A DNA stretch of 64,000 nt, from the NCBI RefSeq assembly GCF_000421145.1, contig NZ_ATWH01000002.1:186001-250000 (forward strand), given 5' to 3'. Below the pieces are notes generated by a model that was given only the letters and a program-made list of their open reading frames with translations, was not told the origin of the DNA and made no database searches. This document shows positions 8,318-16,121 of this stretch, piece by piece. The position numbers and the translations under genes are program-made. Numbering within the stretch: the stretch's first letter is position 1; every line of letters starts with the position of its first letter. Source of the stretch: Glaciibacter superstes DSM 21135. Lineage in GTDB: Bacteria > Actinomycetota > Actinomycetes > Actinomycetales > Microbacteriaceae.

Positions 8318-9724
8318 CTACCTCCCGACGATTCCGGTGCGATTGATCAGAGTATCGAGCATCTCGTCGACGGCGGTCATGACCCGTGCCGCACCCTGGA
8401 AAGCATGCTGATACATCAGCAGGTTGACGTTCTCCTCGTCCAGCGAAACGGATGCGCCGGACAACTGAGTGGTCAGCGCCGAACTGGCGGCCAGATCGGC
8501 CAGGGTCGCATGCTGCATCTCGGCGCTGGTGGCGACGCCGATTCCGGTGACGATGGTCGACCACATGCTGTCCGGAGAGCCATCGCCGACGCCGAGCTGG
8601 GAAATCGCGTCGGCGATCGAGCCATCGGCTCCGCCGATCCCTGCGTTGATTCCACTTGCATCGGTGGGGATGACCGTGAGGCCCTGGGCGGCGGGGACCG
8701 GGGGAACACCGAGTGTGAGCCCGAAGAAGTCGGGACCAGGGTTGGCGGGGTCGCTGCCTCGATGAATTGCGTTCACTTGCTCAGCCAAGTTGGTAGCGAA
8801 GTCGTTGTACGACTTGGCGGCCTGAGCGAGGGCCCCACCGTTGTCCGCATTGGCCAGCATCGACAGAGCACCGGCGATCTCGCCGCCGTCCAGGTTGACG
8901 GGGACGGTGCTGCCGCCTGCCCAGGCGATGGTGACGCTCCCGCCGCCGAGGCCCGCCAGGTCGTCGGAGCCGGTGACCTTCACAGTACGGAACGTGTCGC
9001 CGGAAACAATCGCGTTGCCGCCGATGAGAACGTTCACCGTGCCGTCGGCCTGTTCCTGCACGGTGCCGCCGGCGAGGGCGGCGATGGTGGCGGTGTACAT
9101 GGCGCGTTGGTCAAGCAGTTCATTCACCGAACCGCCCGCGGCGAGTGTTGAACGGATGCTCGCGTTGAGCTCGGCCACGCGTGCCGCTGTCGAGTTGAGT
9201 TCGGCGGCCATGCCGTCGACCTGAACCCGAAGTTGCGACCACTGGTTTTCGACCTCGCCGTAGCCCGTGGCGATCTGCGCCGTCAGCGCTCTGGCCTCTT
9301 CGAGGAGCACGCCGGCCGATGACGGCTCGCCGACCCGGTTCGACAGATCCTGCCAGGCCGCCCAGAAGTCCTGCAACTGATCGGAGATCCCGTTCTCGCC
9401 CGGCTCGTGGAGCGATGTTTCGAGCGAGCTCATGGTGTTGGCGCGTACGGCGCTGTATCCAGCGGATGCCGCCGTGGAACGTACTCTGGCGTCGAAGTAG
9501 GTGTTGCCGAGACGCGCGATTCCGTCGATGGAAACGCCCTCGCCGGGGCGTGCACCTGTCGTGAAGAGCCCAGCGTCGATCGGGCTGATCGCCGAGGTCG
9601 AGATCCGTTGACGGGTGTATCCGGGCGTGTTCGCGTTTGCGATGTTCTGCCCGACAACGTCGAGCCCGCGGCGCGCCGCAACCAGTCCGGAATACGCGAC
9701 GTTCAATCCACCGAATGTGCTCAA
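8318..9724 (-). CDS. flgK: Flagellar hook-associated protein 1 (FlgK)
   Basis: The start is TTG at 9724, preceded by TGAGGA seven bases away, giving STFGGLNVAYSGLVAARRGL, then DVVGQNIANANTPGYTRQ, the canonical rod/hook N-terminus. The product is 468 residues. An in-frame upstream ATG at 9874 would add 50 residues lying inside flgN and is rejected. The C-terminus (ENVNLLMYQHAFQGAARVMT) is the D0 helix. It caps the hook and is the first hook-filament junction protein. It lies 10 bases after flgN, its likely chaperone. Confidence 0.94.
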   Translation of the reverse strand: MSTFGGLNVAYSGLVAARRGLDVVGQNIANANTPGYTRQRISTSAISPIDAGLFTTGARPGEGVSIDGIARLGNTYFDARVRSTAASAGYSAVRANTMSSLETSLHEPGENGISDQLQDFWAAWQDLSNRVGEPSSAGVLLEEARALTAQIATGYGEVENQWSQLRVQVDGMAAELNSTAARVAELNASIRSTLAAGGSVNELLDQRAMYTATIAALAGGTVQEQADGTVNVLIGGNAIVSGDTFRTVKVTGSDDLAGLGGGSVTIAWAGGSTVPVNLDGGEIAGALSMLANADNGGALAQAAKSYNDFATNLAEQVNAIHRGSDPANPGPDFFGLTLGVPPVPAAQGLTVIPTDASGINAGIGGADGSIADAISQLGVGDGSPDSMWSTIVTGIGVATSAEMQHATLADLAASSALTTQLSGASVSLDEENVNLLMYQHAFQGAARVMTAVDEMLDTLINRTGIVGR

Positions 9725-9734
9725 GGAGCGGTCC

Positions 9735-10220
9735 TCACAAGTTCTTTTCGAAAAGTCGTGCGTTCTGTGACGACCGGTCAGAGACACCCTTGGCATCGTA
9801 GGTACTGGAGTCGCCACCAACACCAGCCAGAGTTTCCTGCGTTGAACGAGCCGCTGCACGCAGGAAGCGTTCATTCACGTCCCGCAGGTTCTTGATCTCG
9901 GCGGTGAGATTGGTCATCGCATCGAGATGCGCGTCGAAGATCTCTCCCCACGGGCCGTCTGGGGCGTGGGCGACGAGTTCTCGCAGGGTCGCATCCTGGT
10001 CCGTGCCCCACTCCGTTGCGAGGGCTGCGACTTCAACTGTGCGCCCGAGGCCGGCCTCCCGCAGCAATACCATGACCTGTTCGACTTCCCTGGTCGCGTG
10101 CTGCAGCCAGCGGGTCTTGCCTGCCGTCAATAGCAGCTGCTCCTCTTCGAGCTTGAAGGTCAGGAGGTCGAGCAATTCCCGTTCGCGCCACAGTAGAGCT
10201 GAGAGTTCGTTCGCCCCCAT
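9735..10220 (-). CDS. flgN: FlgN-family flagellar export chaperone
   Basis: A 161-residue, mostly helical protein (WRERELLDLLTFKLEEEQLL; WLQHATREVEQVMVLLREAG) with the length and coiled pattern of FlgN. FlgN chaperones FlgK and FlgL before export, and it lies directly upstream of those two genes. It is first in the minus-strand transcript whose sigma28-type promoter is at 10298-10324. Assignment rests on family pattern plus position. Confidence 0.85.
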   Translation of the reverse strand: MGANELSALLWRERELLDLLTFKLEEEQLLLTAGKTRWLQHATREVEQVMVLLREAGLGRTVEVAALATEWGTDQDATLRELVAHAPDGPWGEIFDAHLDAMTNLTAEIKNLRDVNERFLRAAARSTQETLAGVGGDSSTYDAKGVSDRSSQNARLFEKNL

Positions 10221-10563
10221 CGTTCCTCCAACCGCCCTTTCCGAATCTTGCGCGGGCTCATACCGGGGGTATGGGCTCCAGCTCTGTTCGAGGAGAACTA
10301 TCGGCCTAGGCGAGCCTCATGTTAGTGACGAGAGCTTGGAATCGGCCGCTCATCCAGGCGCGGCGTGTCCTCATAAGAGAGGACGGCATCTGCCCCGAAA
10401 TGGGGGAGTCAACATCACTTGATGCGTCCGGGGCGTTGTTAGCGTTGAACCGAAGCAGAATGCGGTCGGGTTCCCGGTCGATCGCGTTCAGCTTTGTAAG
10501 AGGAACCCGTGCTTACCCAGCAACAAATAAAAGGTCCGCACTCAAGTCGCACAGGGGTCCATC
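10221..10563. other. Divergent intergenic region between flgN and fliA
   Basis: This 343-base region holds the flgN promoter (10298-10324, minus strand). It also holds a perfect inverted repeat CATACC-GGG-GGTATG at 10259-10273 inside the flgN leader, and a smaller one, GTCCTC-N6-GAGGAC, at 10367-10384. I could not recognise the promoter of fliA itself, nor any ORF worth calling. Confidence 0.6.
10298..10324 (-). promoter_or_regulatory. Sigma28 (FliA/WhiG-type) promoter for flgN-flgK-flgL-fliW
   Basis: Read on the minus strand this is TAAC, 15 bases, then GCCGATAG, identical in both boxes and spacing to three plus-strand sites in the locus. The known sigma28/WhiG consensus is close to TAAA-N15-GCCGATAA. 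Transcription would start near 10291, giving a ~70-base flgN leader. Confidence 0.85.
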
Positions 10564-11394
10564 ATGAATCGTGCAGAGCGAAACAAGCTCGTCACGGACA
10601 ACCTACCGCTCGTCGGCTACCTCGTCTCCGAGGTGTGGGCGAAGGCTAGGCATCTCTCTCGTGAGGATCTCGCTTCTTCAGGGGCACTCGCGCTCGTCAC
10701 CTCCGCAGACGCCTTCAATCCTGGCTTGGGGATTCCCTTCGGCGCCTTTGCCCGCAGGAGGATCGTCGGGGCGTTCGCGGATGAGATGCGCTCAAGCGAC
10801 TGGGCAACTCGTTCAGCACGCCGCCGGATCAAAGAGACCGTTGCCGTGCAAGAGACGCTCGTTGCCGCGCTGGGGAGAAATCCAACAATAGACGAGGTCG
10901 CGGCCTCGCTCGGGGTTGACAGAGAATCGGCAGCTGCCGGGATGGCTGATGCGTCCCGCACGCTGTCGAATCTGGACGATGCCACCGCAGAATTCCTGGT
11001 CGCAGAAACCGCTCTCCCAGAGGAGTCCGTGCTGACCGCGGAACGACTGGCCTACCTGCGAGCCTCCGTAGCGGCCCTCCCAGAGCGAATGCAGTACATC
11101 GTCCATCAGGTGTACTTCGGTGATCGAACCGTCAAGGAACTCGCCGAGGAACTCGGAACCACGCATTCCGCTGTCTCGCAGCAGCGGGCAGAGGCAATCC
11201 GTTTGATTCGCGATGGACTCGCAACGCACTACGCCGACGATGCCGCGGCCCCGGTTGTTCCGGTGTCGAGGATCGCCCAGGCGAGCCGGGAGGCGTACCT
11301 CTCGCGTGTCGCGGAGAATGCTCCTGCGTACAGCCGGATACATCACTCACCTCAAGGTGCCGGCGTGCTGCTCCGCAGGACGGCTGCCTCCTAG
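10564..11394 (+). CDS. fliA: RNA polymerase sigma factor of the FliA/WhiG (sigma28) type
   Basis: A 276-residue sigma70-family protein without region 1. Region 2 covers NKLVTDNLPLVGYLVSEVWA through FNPGLGIPFGAFARRRIVGA. Region 3 follows (ATRSARRRIKETVAVQETLV..GRNPTIDEVA). Region 4 is ALPERMQYIVHQVYFGDRTV-KELAEELGTTHSAVSQQRA, a clear helix-turn-helix. It lies between the divergent flgN operon and the flagellin gene, both with sigma28-type promoters, so it likely directs late and structural flagellar transcription. No FlgM anti-sigma gene was recognised in the window. The ~45-residue tail after region 4 is unusual. The ribosome site before the ATG is weak. Confidence 0.9.
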   Translation: MNRAERNKLVTDNLPLVGYLVSEVWAKARHLSREDLASSGALALVTSADAFNPGLGIPFGAFARRRIVGAFADEMRSSDWATRSARRRIKETVAVQETLVAALGRNPTIDEVAASLGVDRESAAAGMADASRTLSNLDDATAEFLVAETALPEESVLTAERLAYLRASVAALPERMQYIVHQVYFGDRTVKELAEELGTTHSAVSQQRAEAIRLIRDGLATHYADDAAAPVVPVSRIAQASREAYLSRVAENAPAYSRIHHSPQGAGVLLRRTAAS

Positions 11395-11431
11395 GTTTCT
11401 GTCCTTAGCCCGGCAATTCTCTGGTTCTTCC

Positions 11432-11458
11432 TAACGCCGACGCCTGACCGGCCGATAG
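11432..11458 (+). promoter_or_regulatory. Sigma28-type promoter of the flagellin gene
   Basis: TAAC at 11432-11435, exactly 15 bases, then GCCGATAG at 11451-11458. The start of transcription would be near 11465, giving a ~55-base flagellin leader that contains the hairpin and ribosome site described separately. It is identical to the sites before flgN, flgB and fliM. Confidence 0.9.
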
Positions 11459-11470
11459 GTCACAATGCCA

Positions 11471-11512
11471 GCCCATGGATGGGCCGGTGAACTCAGACCC
11501 AATCACGGAGGA
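11471..11512 (+). promoter_or_regulatory. Flagellin leader: GGA-loop hairpin and GGAGGA ribosome site (candidate CsrA sites)
   Basis: GCCCA (11471-11475) pairs with TGGGC (11480-11484), leaving TGGA as the loop. A second GGA pair lies in the Shine-Dalgarno GGAGGA at 11507-11512. A GGA in a hairpin loop plus a GGA overlapping the ribosome site is the arrangement by which CsrA dimers block flagellin translation in Bacillus subtilis. CsrA and FliW are both encoded in this locus. Confidence 0.65.
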
Positions 11513-11519
11513 ACACACC

Positions 11520-12683
11520 ATGGGTATGCAAATCAACACCAACATCGCGGCACTCAACTCGTACCGCAACCTGTCCAGCACGCAGAACGACCTGTCGAAG
11601 TCGCTGGAGAAGCTCTCCAGTGGACTCCGCATCAACCGTGCAGCGGACGACGCAGCAGGGCTCGCCATTTCGGAGGGCCTGCGCGCCCAGATCGGTGGCC
11701 TCACGGTTGCCGCTCGTAACGCGCAGGACGGCATCTCGGTCATCCAGACCGTTGAAGGTTCGCTCACCGAGGTTCACTCGATCCTGCAGCGCATGCGCGA
11801 CCTCGCCGTTCAGGCCGGTAACGACTCGAACAGCGACGAGGCACGCGGCGCGATCACGACCGAGGCGAATGCGCTGGTCTCCGAGCTCTCGAGGATCTCG
11901 TCGTCGACGAACTTCAACGGCATCCAGCTGCTCGACGGCTCTGAAGGCTCGCTGAGCTTCCAGGTCGGTGCTGATGGGGATGCGAGCAGCCAGATCCAGG
12001 TCAGCCTGGCCAACGCCAACGTGTCGGATGTCGCGGCCACGCTTGGCAACGCATCCAGCGGCGCCACGGCGGCCGTTCTCACGCCGACCGATGTCACCGG
12101 CGCCATGACGTTCTCGATCACCGAGGCTGACGCGAGCACGAGCACCGTGACCACCGCATCCGTCGGTGGTGCCGGAAGCATCACCACGGTTCAGCAGCTC
12201 GCCGACATCCTGAACGCCGACACCGCGTTCAGCGGCAAGCTGGTCGCCGGTGTGAATGCGGACAACGAGCTGACGGTGACAGCACTCAGTGGCGGCTCTG
12301 TCGTGGGTGGCGCTACCGCCGGTACCGACGCAAGCGCCGGTACTGGAGTCTCCGTCTCCGCTGCTGCAGCCGGTCCCGCGGGGCTCGACTTCAGCAGCGC
12401 AACAGGTGCTGCTGCCGCGATCACGCTCATCGATGGGCAGATCACGGCAATCTCCACCGCACGCGCCGAGCTCGGTGCTGTGCAGAACCGGTTCGAGTCG
12501 GCGATCAACACGCTCAACGTCTCGAAGGAGAACATCACCGCTGCCGAGTCGCGCATCCGCGACACCGACATGGCAGAAGAGATGGTCAACTACACCCGTG
12601 CCAACTTGCTCTCGCAGGCCGGCACGGCCATGCTGGCGCAGGCCAACCAGTCCAACAGCGGAATCCTGCAGCTCCTCCGCTAG
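11520..12683 (+). CDS. fliC: Flagellin
   Basis: The ATG at 11520 follows GGAGGA by seven bases. The 387-residue product has the conserved D0/D1 N-terminus (MGMQINTNIAALNSYRNLSS, GLRINRAADDAAGLAISEGL) and C-terminus (RDTDMAEEMVNYTRANLLSQ, ending in ILQLLR). The middle (about residues 155-300) is a low-complexity Ala/Thr/Ser/Gly surface domain with few aromatics. It polymerises into the filament after export by the type III apparatus. It has its own sigma28-type promoter, a probable CsrA-controlled leader and a terminator, so it is a single-gene transcript. It could equally be called hag. Confidence 0.96.
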   Translation: MGMQINTNIAALNSYRNLSSTQNDLSKSLEKLSSGLRINRAADDAAGLAISEGLRAQIGGLTVAARNAQDGISVIQTVEGSLTEVHSILQRMRDLAVQAGNDSNSDEARGAITTEANALVSELSRISSSTNFNGIQLLDGSEGSLSFQVGADGDASSQIQVSLANANVSDVAATLGNASSGATAAVLTPTDVTGAMTFSITEADASTSTVTTASVGGAGSITTVQQLADILNADTAFSGKLVAGVNADNELTVTALSGGSVVGGATAGTDASAGTGVSVSAAAAGPAGLDFSSATGAAAAITLIDGQITAISTARAELGAVQNRFESAINTLNVSKENITAAESRIRDTDMAEEMVNYTRANLLSQAGTAMLAQANQSNSGILQLLR

Positions 12684-12718
12684 ATCTGGCCTCTGAGCCG
12701 GACTGGGCACAAGAACAA

Positions 12719-12772
12719 CGCCCGGCGGCGATGGAGCGAGATCTGGACCTCTTTCTCCCTCGCCGCCTGGCG
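12719..12772 (+). terminator. Terminator after the flagellin gene
   Basis: A 13-base stem (12719-12731 with 12760-12772, one G-T pair, core CCCGGCGGCGA/TCGCCGCCTGG) encloses a 28-base loop and is followed by TTT. It separates the highly expressed flagellin gene from fliD. Confidence 0.7.
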
Positions 12773-12821
12773 TTTCCCGGCCGGCCACCAGTAATGCCCT
12801 ACTAATCGCGAAGGAACGATC

Positions 12822-14189
12822 ATGGGACTCGCAGTCGACGGCCTGATCAGCGGCCTGAACACCACTGAGCTGATCAACTCGCTCATGCAGCTCGAGGCGA
12901 TCCCGCAAAACCTGCTGAAGACCAGGGTGGACGGCGCACAAGACCGGATCACCGCCCTGCAGGGTCTCAACACCAAGATCGCGGCGCTTGCCGAACTCGC
13001 GACCAAGGCTGCCAAGTCAGACTCCCTCGACCTGTACAAGGCGACCAGCAGCTCTGCCGATGTCAGCGCAGCCGTCACCAGCGGCGCCAGCAGCGGCCAG
13101 ATCAACGTGGTCGTCACCACACTTGCGCAGGCGCACGTCGCAGTCTCTGCCGCGATCTCCGCTTGGCCGGACGACCCCCCGGTACTCACGATCGTCGGCA
13201 GCGACGGCAGCCACATGCAGGTGACGGCAACGTCAACCTCGCTCGACGATGTGGCGGCGGCCATCAACGGCGCAGAAGCCGGGGTCACCGCAATGAAGAT
13301 CGCGGCTGGCGATGGCACCTTCCGCCTGCAACTCACGGCATCCGAAACCGGCGAGGCAGGCGCGTTCGAGGTTTACCGCGGAACCAGCGCAGACGTCACG
13401 GCCGGCACCGCCACCGACGTACTCGATCCGGCGAGCGGCGCGGCGGTCATCACGCAGGCGACGGATGCCGTTGTGACACTGTGGGCCGGGACAACGGCCG
13501 AGCAGACCATCACCTCATCGACAAACACCTTCACAAACCTCCTCCCCGGCGTCGATGTCACCGTCAAGAAGGCATCGACAGATCCGGTGTCCATCACCGT
13601 CGCCCGCGACGACGAAGCGGTCAGCAAAATTGCCAAGGATTTCGTCAGCGCTTTGAACGAGGTCTTCGCCATCATCTCGACGAAGTCCGCCGTGACCAAC
13701 AGCACAGATGCCTCTGGCAACCCTGTGATCTCTTCGGGCGTATTCACGGGGGACACCTCCGTTCAGAGCATCAACCAGCGCGTGCTCTCCGCAGCTTCCC
13801 TGCCGGTCGACGGGCATTCCCCGTCCGAGATTGGCATCAGCATCACCAAGACGGGCACGATCGAGTTCGACGCAGAGAAGTTCGCGAAAGCGTTGTCCGA
13901 AGACCCAGCCAATGTGGCAACCGTCGTGCAGGAACTCGGCACCAGAGTCGCGGACGTCTCTGCGCAGATCTCGGACAAGTACGACGGCGAAATCACCAGC
14001 CGCATCACCGGCCAGGAGTCAATGGTCGACAGCCTCGGCGACCAGATCAGCGACTGGGATCGGCGTCTCGAATCGCGCAGGGCAAGTCTTGAGCGCATTT
14101 ACGCATCGCTTGAAGTGCAGCTGAGCAACCTCGAGTCACAGGGTTCCTGGCTGAGCTCCCAACTCGGCTCGCTGAATCCGAGTGCATGA
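12822..14189 (+). CDS. fliD: Flagellar hook-associated protein 2, filament cap (FliD)
   Basis: A 455-residue protein. The ATG follows GAAGGA. The N-terminus MGLAVDGLISGLNTTELINS is the FliD signature. The centre is a variable Ala/Thr-rich region, and the C-terminal ~100 residues are coiled coil (VDSLGDQISDWDRRLESRRA, SLERIYASLEVQLSNLESQG). It forms the cap that folds incoming flagellin. It overlaps fliS by four bases. No sigma28-type box was found directly upstream. Confidence 0.94.
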   Translation: MGLAVDGLISGLNTTELINSLMQLEAIPQNLLKTRVDGAQDRITALQGLNTKIAALAELATKAAKSDSLDLYKATSSSADVSAAVTSGASSGQINVVVTTLAQAHVAVSAAISAWPDDPPVLTIVGSDGSHMQVTATSTSLDDVAAAINGAEAGVTAMKIAAGDGTFRLQLTASETGEAGAFEVYRGTSADVTAGTATDVLDPASGAAVITQATDAVVTLWAGTTAEQTITSSTNTFTNLLPGVDVTVKKASTDPVSITVARDDEAVSKIAKDFVSALNEVFAIISTKSAVTNSTDASGNPVISSGVFTGDTSVQSINQRVLSAASLPVDGHSPSEIGISITKTGTIEFDAEKFAKALSEDPANVATVVQELGTRVADVSAQISDKYDGEITSRITGQESMVDSLGDQISDWDRRLESRRASLERIYASLEVQLSNLESQGSWLSSQLGSLNPSA

Positions 14190-14626
14190 TGATCACTCCA
14201 ATGGGCGGTGCTTCCGCCGCACGTTCGCGGTATAACACCGACGCGGTGCTCTCTGCGAGCCCGGTGCGCTTGCTCACCATGCTGTATGACCGGCTACTCC
14301 TTGATCTCGGTCGTGCAGAGGCAGCGCAGATGGAGGAGAACTGGTCGATCGCCTCGGAGAACCTCCTGCACGCCCAGGCGATAGTCGCTGAACTCAGCTC
14401 ATCGCTCAAAGTCGATCTCTGGGACGGCGGCGAAGGCCTCATGGCCATCTACGCCTACGTGTCGAACGCGCTGATCAGCGCCAACGTGCACCGTGACGTG
14501 GCCCGCACCAGAGAGAGCATCGCTCTACTCGAGCCGCTGCGGGCGACCTGGCACGAAGCCGCAGACCAATTGGCGCAGGCGACGCCCCCCGTCGTGCCTG
14601 CCGGCAGGGAACTCGGTTTTGCCTAG
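14186..14626 (+). CDS. fliS: Flagellin export chaperone FliS
   Basis: A 146-residue helical protein with the FliS pattern: SRYNTDAVLSASPVRLLTML, then YDRLLLDLGRA and the DLWDGGEGLMAIYAYVSNAL stretch. FliS binds the flagellin C-terminus and prevents early polymerisation. Start: ATG at 14186 (overlapping the fliD TGA), or the adjacent ATG at 14189. The tail after residue ~115 is Pro/Ala-rich. Confidence 0.93.
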   Translation: MMITPMGGASAARSRYNTDAVLSASPVRLLTMLYDRLLLDLGRAEAAQMEENWSIASENLLHAQAIVAELSSSLKVDLWDGGEGLMAIYAYVSNALISANVHRDVARTRESIALLEPLRATWHEAADQLAQATPPVVPAGRELGFA

Positions 14627-14939
14627 CCTGGCCGGAGACAGGGAAGGCTGGCTCCGGATCCTCACCGATCTCGAGGCTGAACTCAGCATCCGGACGCCAG
14701 ACGCGGCAGGTTCCAACGTCGCAGACCAAAACACGACGGTTTGGGTGGCGCCGCGACGGCTCGGCCCGATTCCGCAAGATCTCGAGGAGCGGGCCCGACT
14801 GTTGCTCGCCGCACAGAGTGAGCGACGTGAACGCCTCGAAGAGGCACAGCGGGTAACGGGCAGGCACCTGACCGCGTTGCGCTCTGTGCCATCAGGTTCT
14901 TCCCCGGACCGGTCCGTGTACCTCGACGTTCTGGGCTGA
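14619..14939 (+). CDS. Small flagellar-cluster protein in the fliT position
   Basis: The best start is TTG at 14619, with CAGGGA eight bases upstream and an eight-base overlap with the fliS end, giving 106 residues. An in-frame ATG at 14493 would lie deep inside fliS and is rejected. The product is charged and helical (GDREGWLRILTDLEAELSIR, EERARLLLAAQSERRERLEE) with a Val/Trp segment in between. In many bacteria fliT, the FliD chaperone, follows fliS; size, helicity and position fit, but I see no diagnostic FliT motif. Confidence 0.6.
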   Translation: MPSLAGDREGWLRILTDLEAELSIRTPDAAGSNVADQNTTVWVAPRRLGPIPQDLEERARLLLAAQSERRERLEEAQRVTGRHLTALRSVPSGSSPDRSVYLDVLG

Positions 14940-14975
14940 GTCTCCCGAAACAATCCACGATTCGCAGATCGTGGC

Positions 14976-15002
14976 TAACGAATCCTGAGCATTGGCCGAT
15001 AG
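14976..15002 (+). promoter_or_regulatory. Sigma28-type promoter upstream of flgB
   Basis: TAAC at 14976-14979, 15 bases, GCCGATAG at 14995-15002, identical to the flagellin, flgN and fliM promoters. Transcription would begin near 15009, leaving a ~75-base leader before the flgB GTG. That leader has a small GGCC-ACGGATG-GGCC hairpin (15034-15048) with GGA in its loop. Confidence 0.88.
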
Positions 15003-15082
15003 ATACAGGCGAGCACGGATCGCTCAACGCAGAGGCCACGGATGGGCCGCCCTGACCTCTTGACGACGAAAATCGGGTAGTC

Positions 15083-15424
15083 GTGTTTGATTCCGTGACC
15101 TCTATCGCAGTCTCCAGCGCCCTGGACGGCCTTGCCGAACGGCAACGCACGATTGCGAACAACATCGCCAACGTCAACACCCCCGACTATCACGCGAAAC
15201 GCGTGATCTTCGAAGGTGCCCTTGCCCAGTCGGTGCAAGAAGGCGACGGCCACGTATCCGCCACAACCGAACGCTCACTGGAGCCGACACGGCTGAACGG
15301 CAACAACGTGAATCTCGACACAGAGACGCTCTCCAACATCGACACCGTGTTGCGGTACCAGTTCGCGACACGAGCCGCTGAAGGTCCGTTTACCGCCATG
15401 CGGTCGGCGCTGAGGACCACCTGA
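15083..15424 (+). CDS. flgB: Flagellar basal-body proximal rod protein FlgB
   Basis: A 113-residue rod protein starting at GTG. It carries the rod motif RQRTIANNIANVNTPDYHAK near the N-terminus and ends in the helical C-terminus typical of FlgB. It is first in the long flgB-flgC-fliE-fliF operon, downstream of a sigma28-type promoter, and its stop overlaps the flgC ATG by one base. It builds the proximal rod after export through the basal body. Confidence 0.94.
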   Translation: MFDSVTSIAVSSALDGLAERQRTIANNIANVNTPDYHAKRVIFEGALAQSVQEGDGHVSATTERSLEPTRLNGNNVNLDTETLSNIDTVLRYQFATRAAEGPFTAMRSALRTT

Positions 15425-15816
15425 TGACCTTCGACGCAATCGGGATCGCGGCATCCGGCCTGACCCTGCACCGCAAATGGCTGGATGCCGTCTCCGACAA
15501 CCTCGCGAACATCAACACCGTCACTGGGACCGACGGGGATGCCTTCCAAGCCAGATACGTCATCGCCCAGGAAGGCGAGGGAACGTCCGGCGTCTACGCG
15601 GCCGGCGTCGCCGCGGGGGATGCGGATGGCCGAGTCACCTTCCAGCCAGACCACCCGCTCGCCGACGAAAACGGATACGTGCGGTACCCGGATATCGACA
15701 TGGCGGAGCAGATGGGCGCCCTGATCATGGCGCAACGCGGGTACCAGGCTAACGCTGCCGTTGTCGACCGTGCCAAGACCACCTACGAAGCAGCTTTGCA
15801 GATTGGTCGTGCGTAA
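15424..15816 (+). CDS. flgC: Flagellar basal-body rod protein FlgC
   Basis: A 130-residue rod protein. The N-terminus (FDAIGIAASGLTLHRKWLDA-VSDNLANINTV) and C-terminus (NGYVRYPDIDMAEQMGALIM-AQRGYQANAAVV) are the paired D0 signatures. The YPDIDMAEQM stretch is characteristic of FlgC. Both ends overlap its neighbours by one base. It forms the proximal rod with FlgB and FlgF. Confidence 0.95.
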   Translation: MTFDAIGIAASGLTLHRKWLDAVSDNLANINTVTGTDGDAFQARYVIAQEGEGTSGVYAAGVAAGDADGRVTFQPDHPLADENGYVRYPDIDMAEQMGALIMAQRGYQANAAVVDRAKTTYEAALQIGRA

Positions 15817-16121
15817 TGCCGCCCCTCGCGATCAACCCGGTGCAGGCAACGACCGCAACCGGTTATCTGCCCAGCCCCCAGAACATCGAGCCAACGGATG
15901 GCTCCGGCTTCGCGTCGATTCTCACCGGTGCCGTTGACAACGTTCAGCAGCTGAAGTCCACGTCAAACGAATTGGCCATCAAGGCGGTGACGGGAGACCT
16001 GCAGGACATCCACACCGCCACGATTGCGTCAACGCAGGCTCAGGTCACCCTGGAAGTGGTCGCAGCCATCCGGAACAAGGGCATTGAAGCCTTTAACGAC
16101 ATCATGCGGATGCAGGCGTAA
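15816..16121 (+). CDS. fliE: Flagellar hook-basal body complex protein FliE
   Basis: A 101-residue protein with the FliE C-terminal pattern (DIHTATIASTQAQVTLEVVA-AIRNKGIEAFNDIMRMQ). FliE sits between the MS ring and the proximal rod. It overlaps flgC and fliF by one base at each end, consistent with tight translational coupling. Confidence 0.93.
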   Translation: MPPLAINPVQATTATGYLPSPQNIEPTDGSGFASILTGAVDNVQQLKSTSNELAIKAVTGDLQDIHTATIASTQAQVTLEVVAAIRNKGIEAFNDIMRMQA

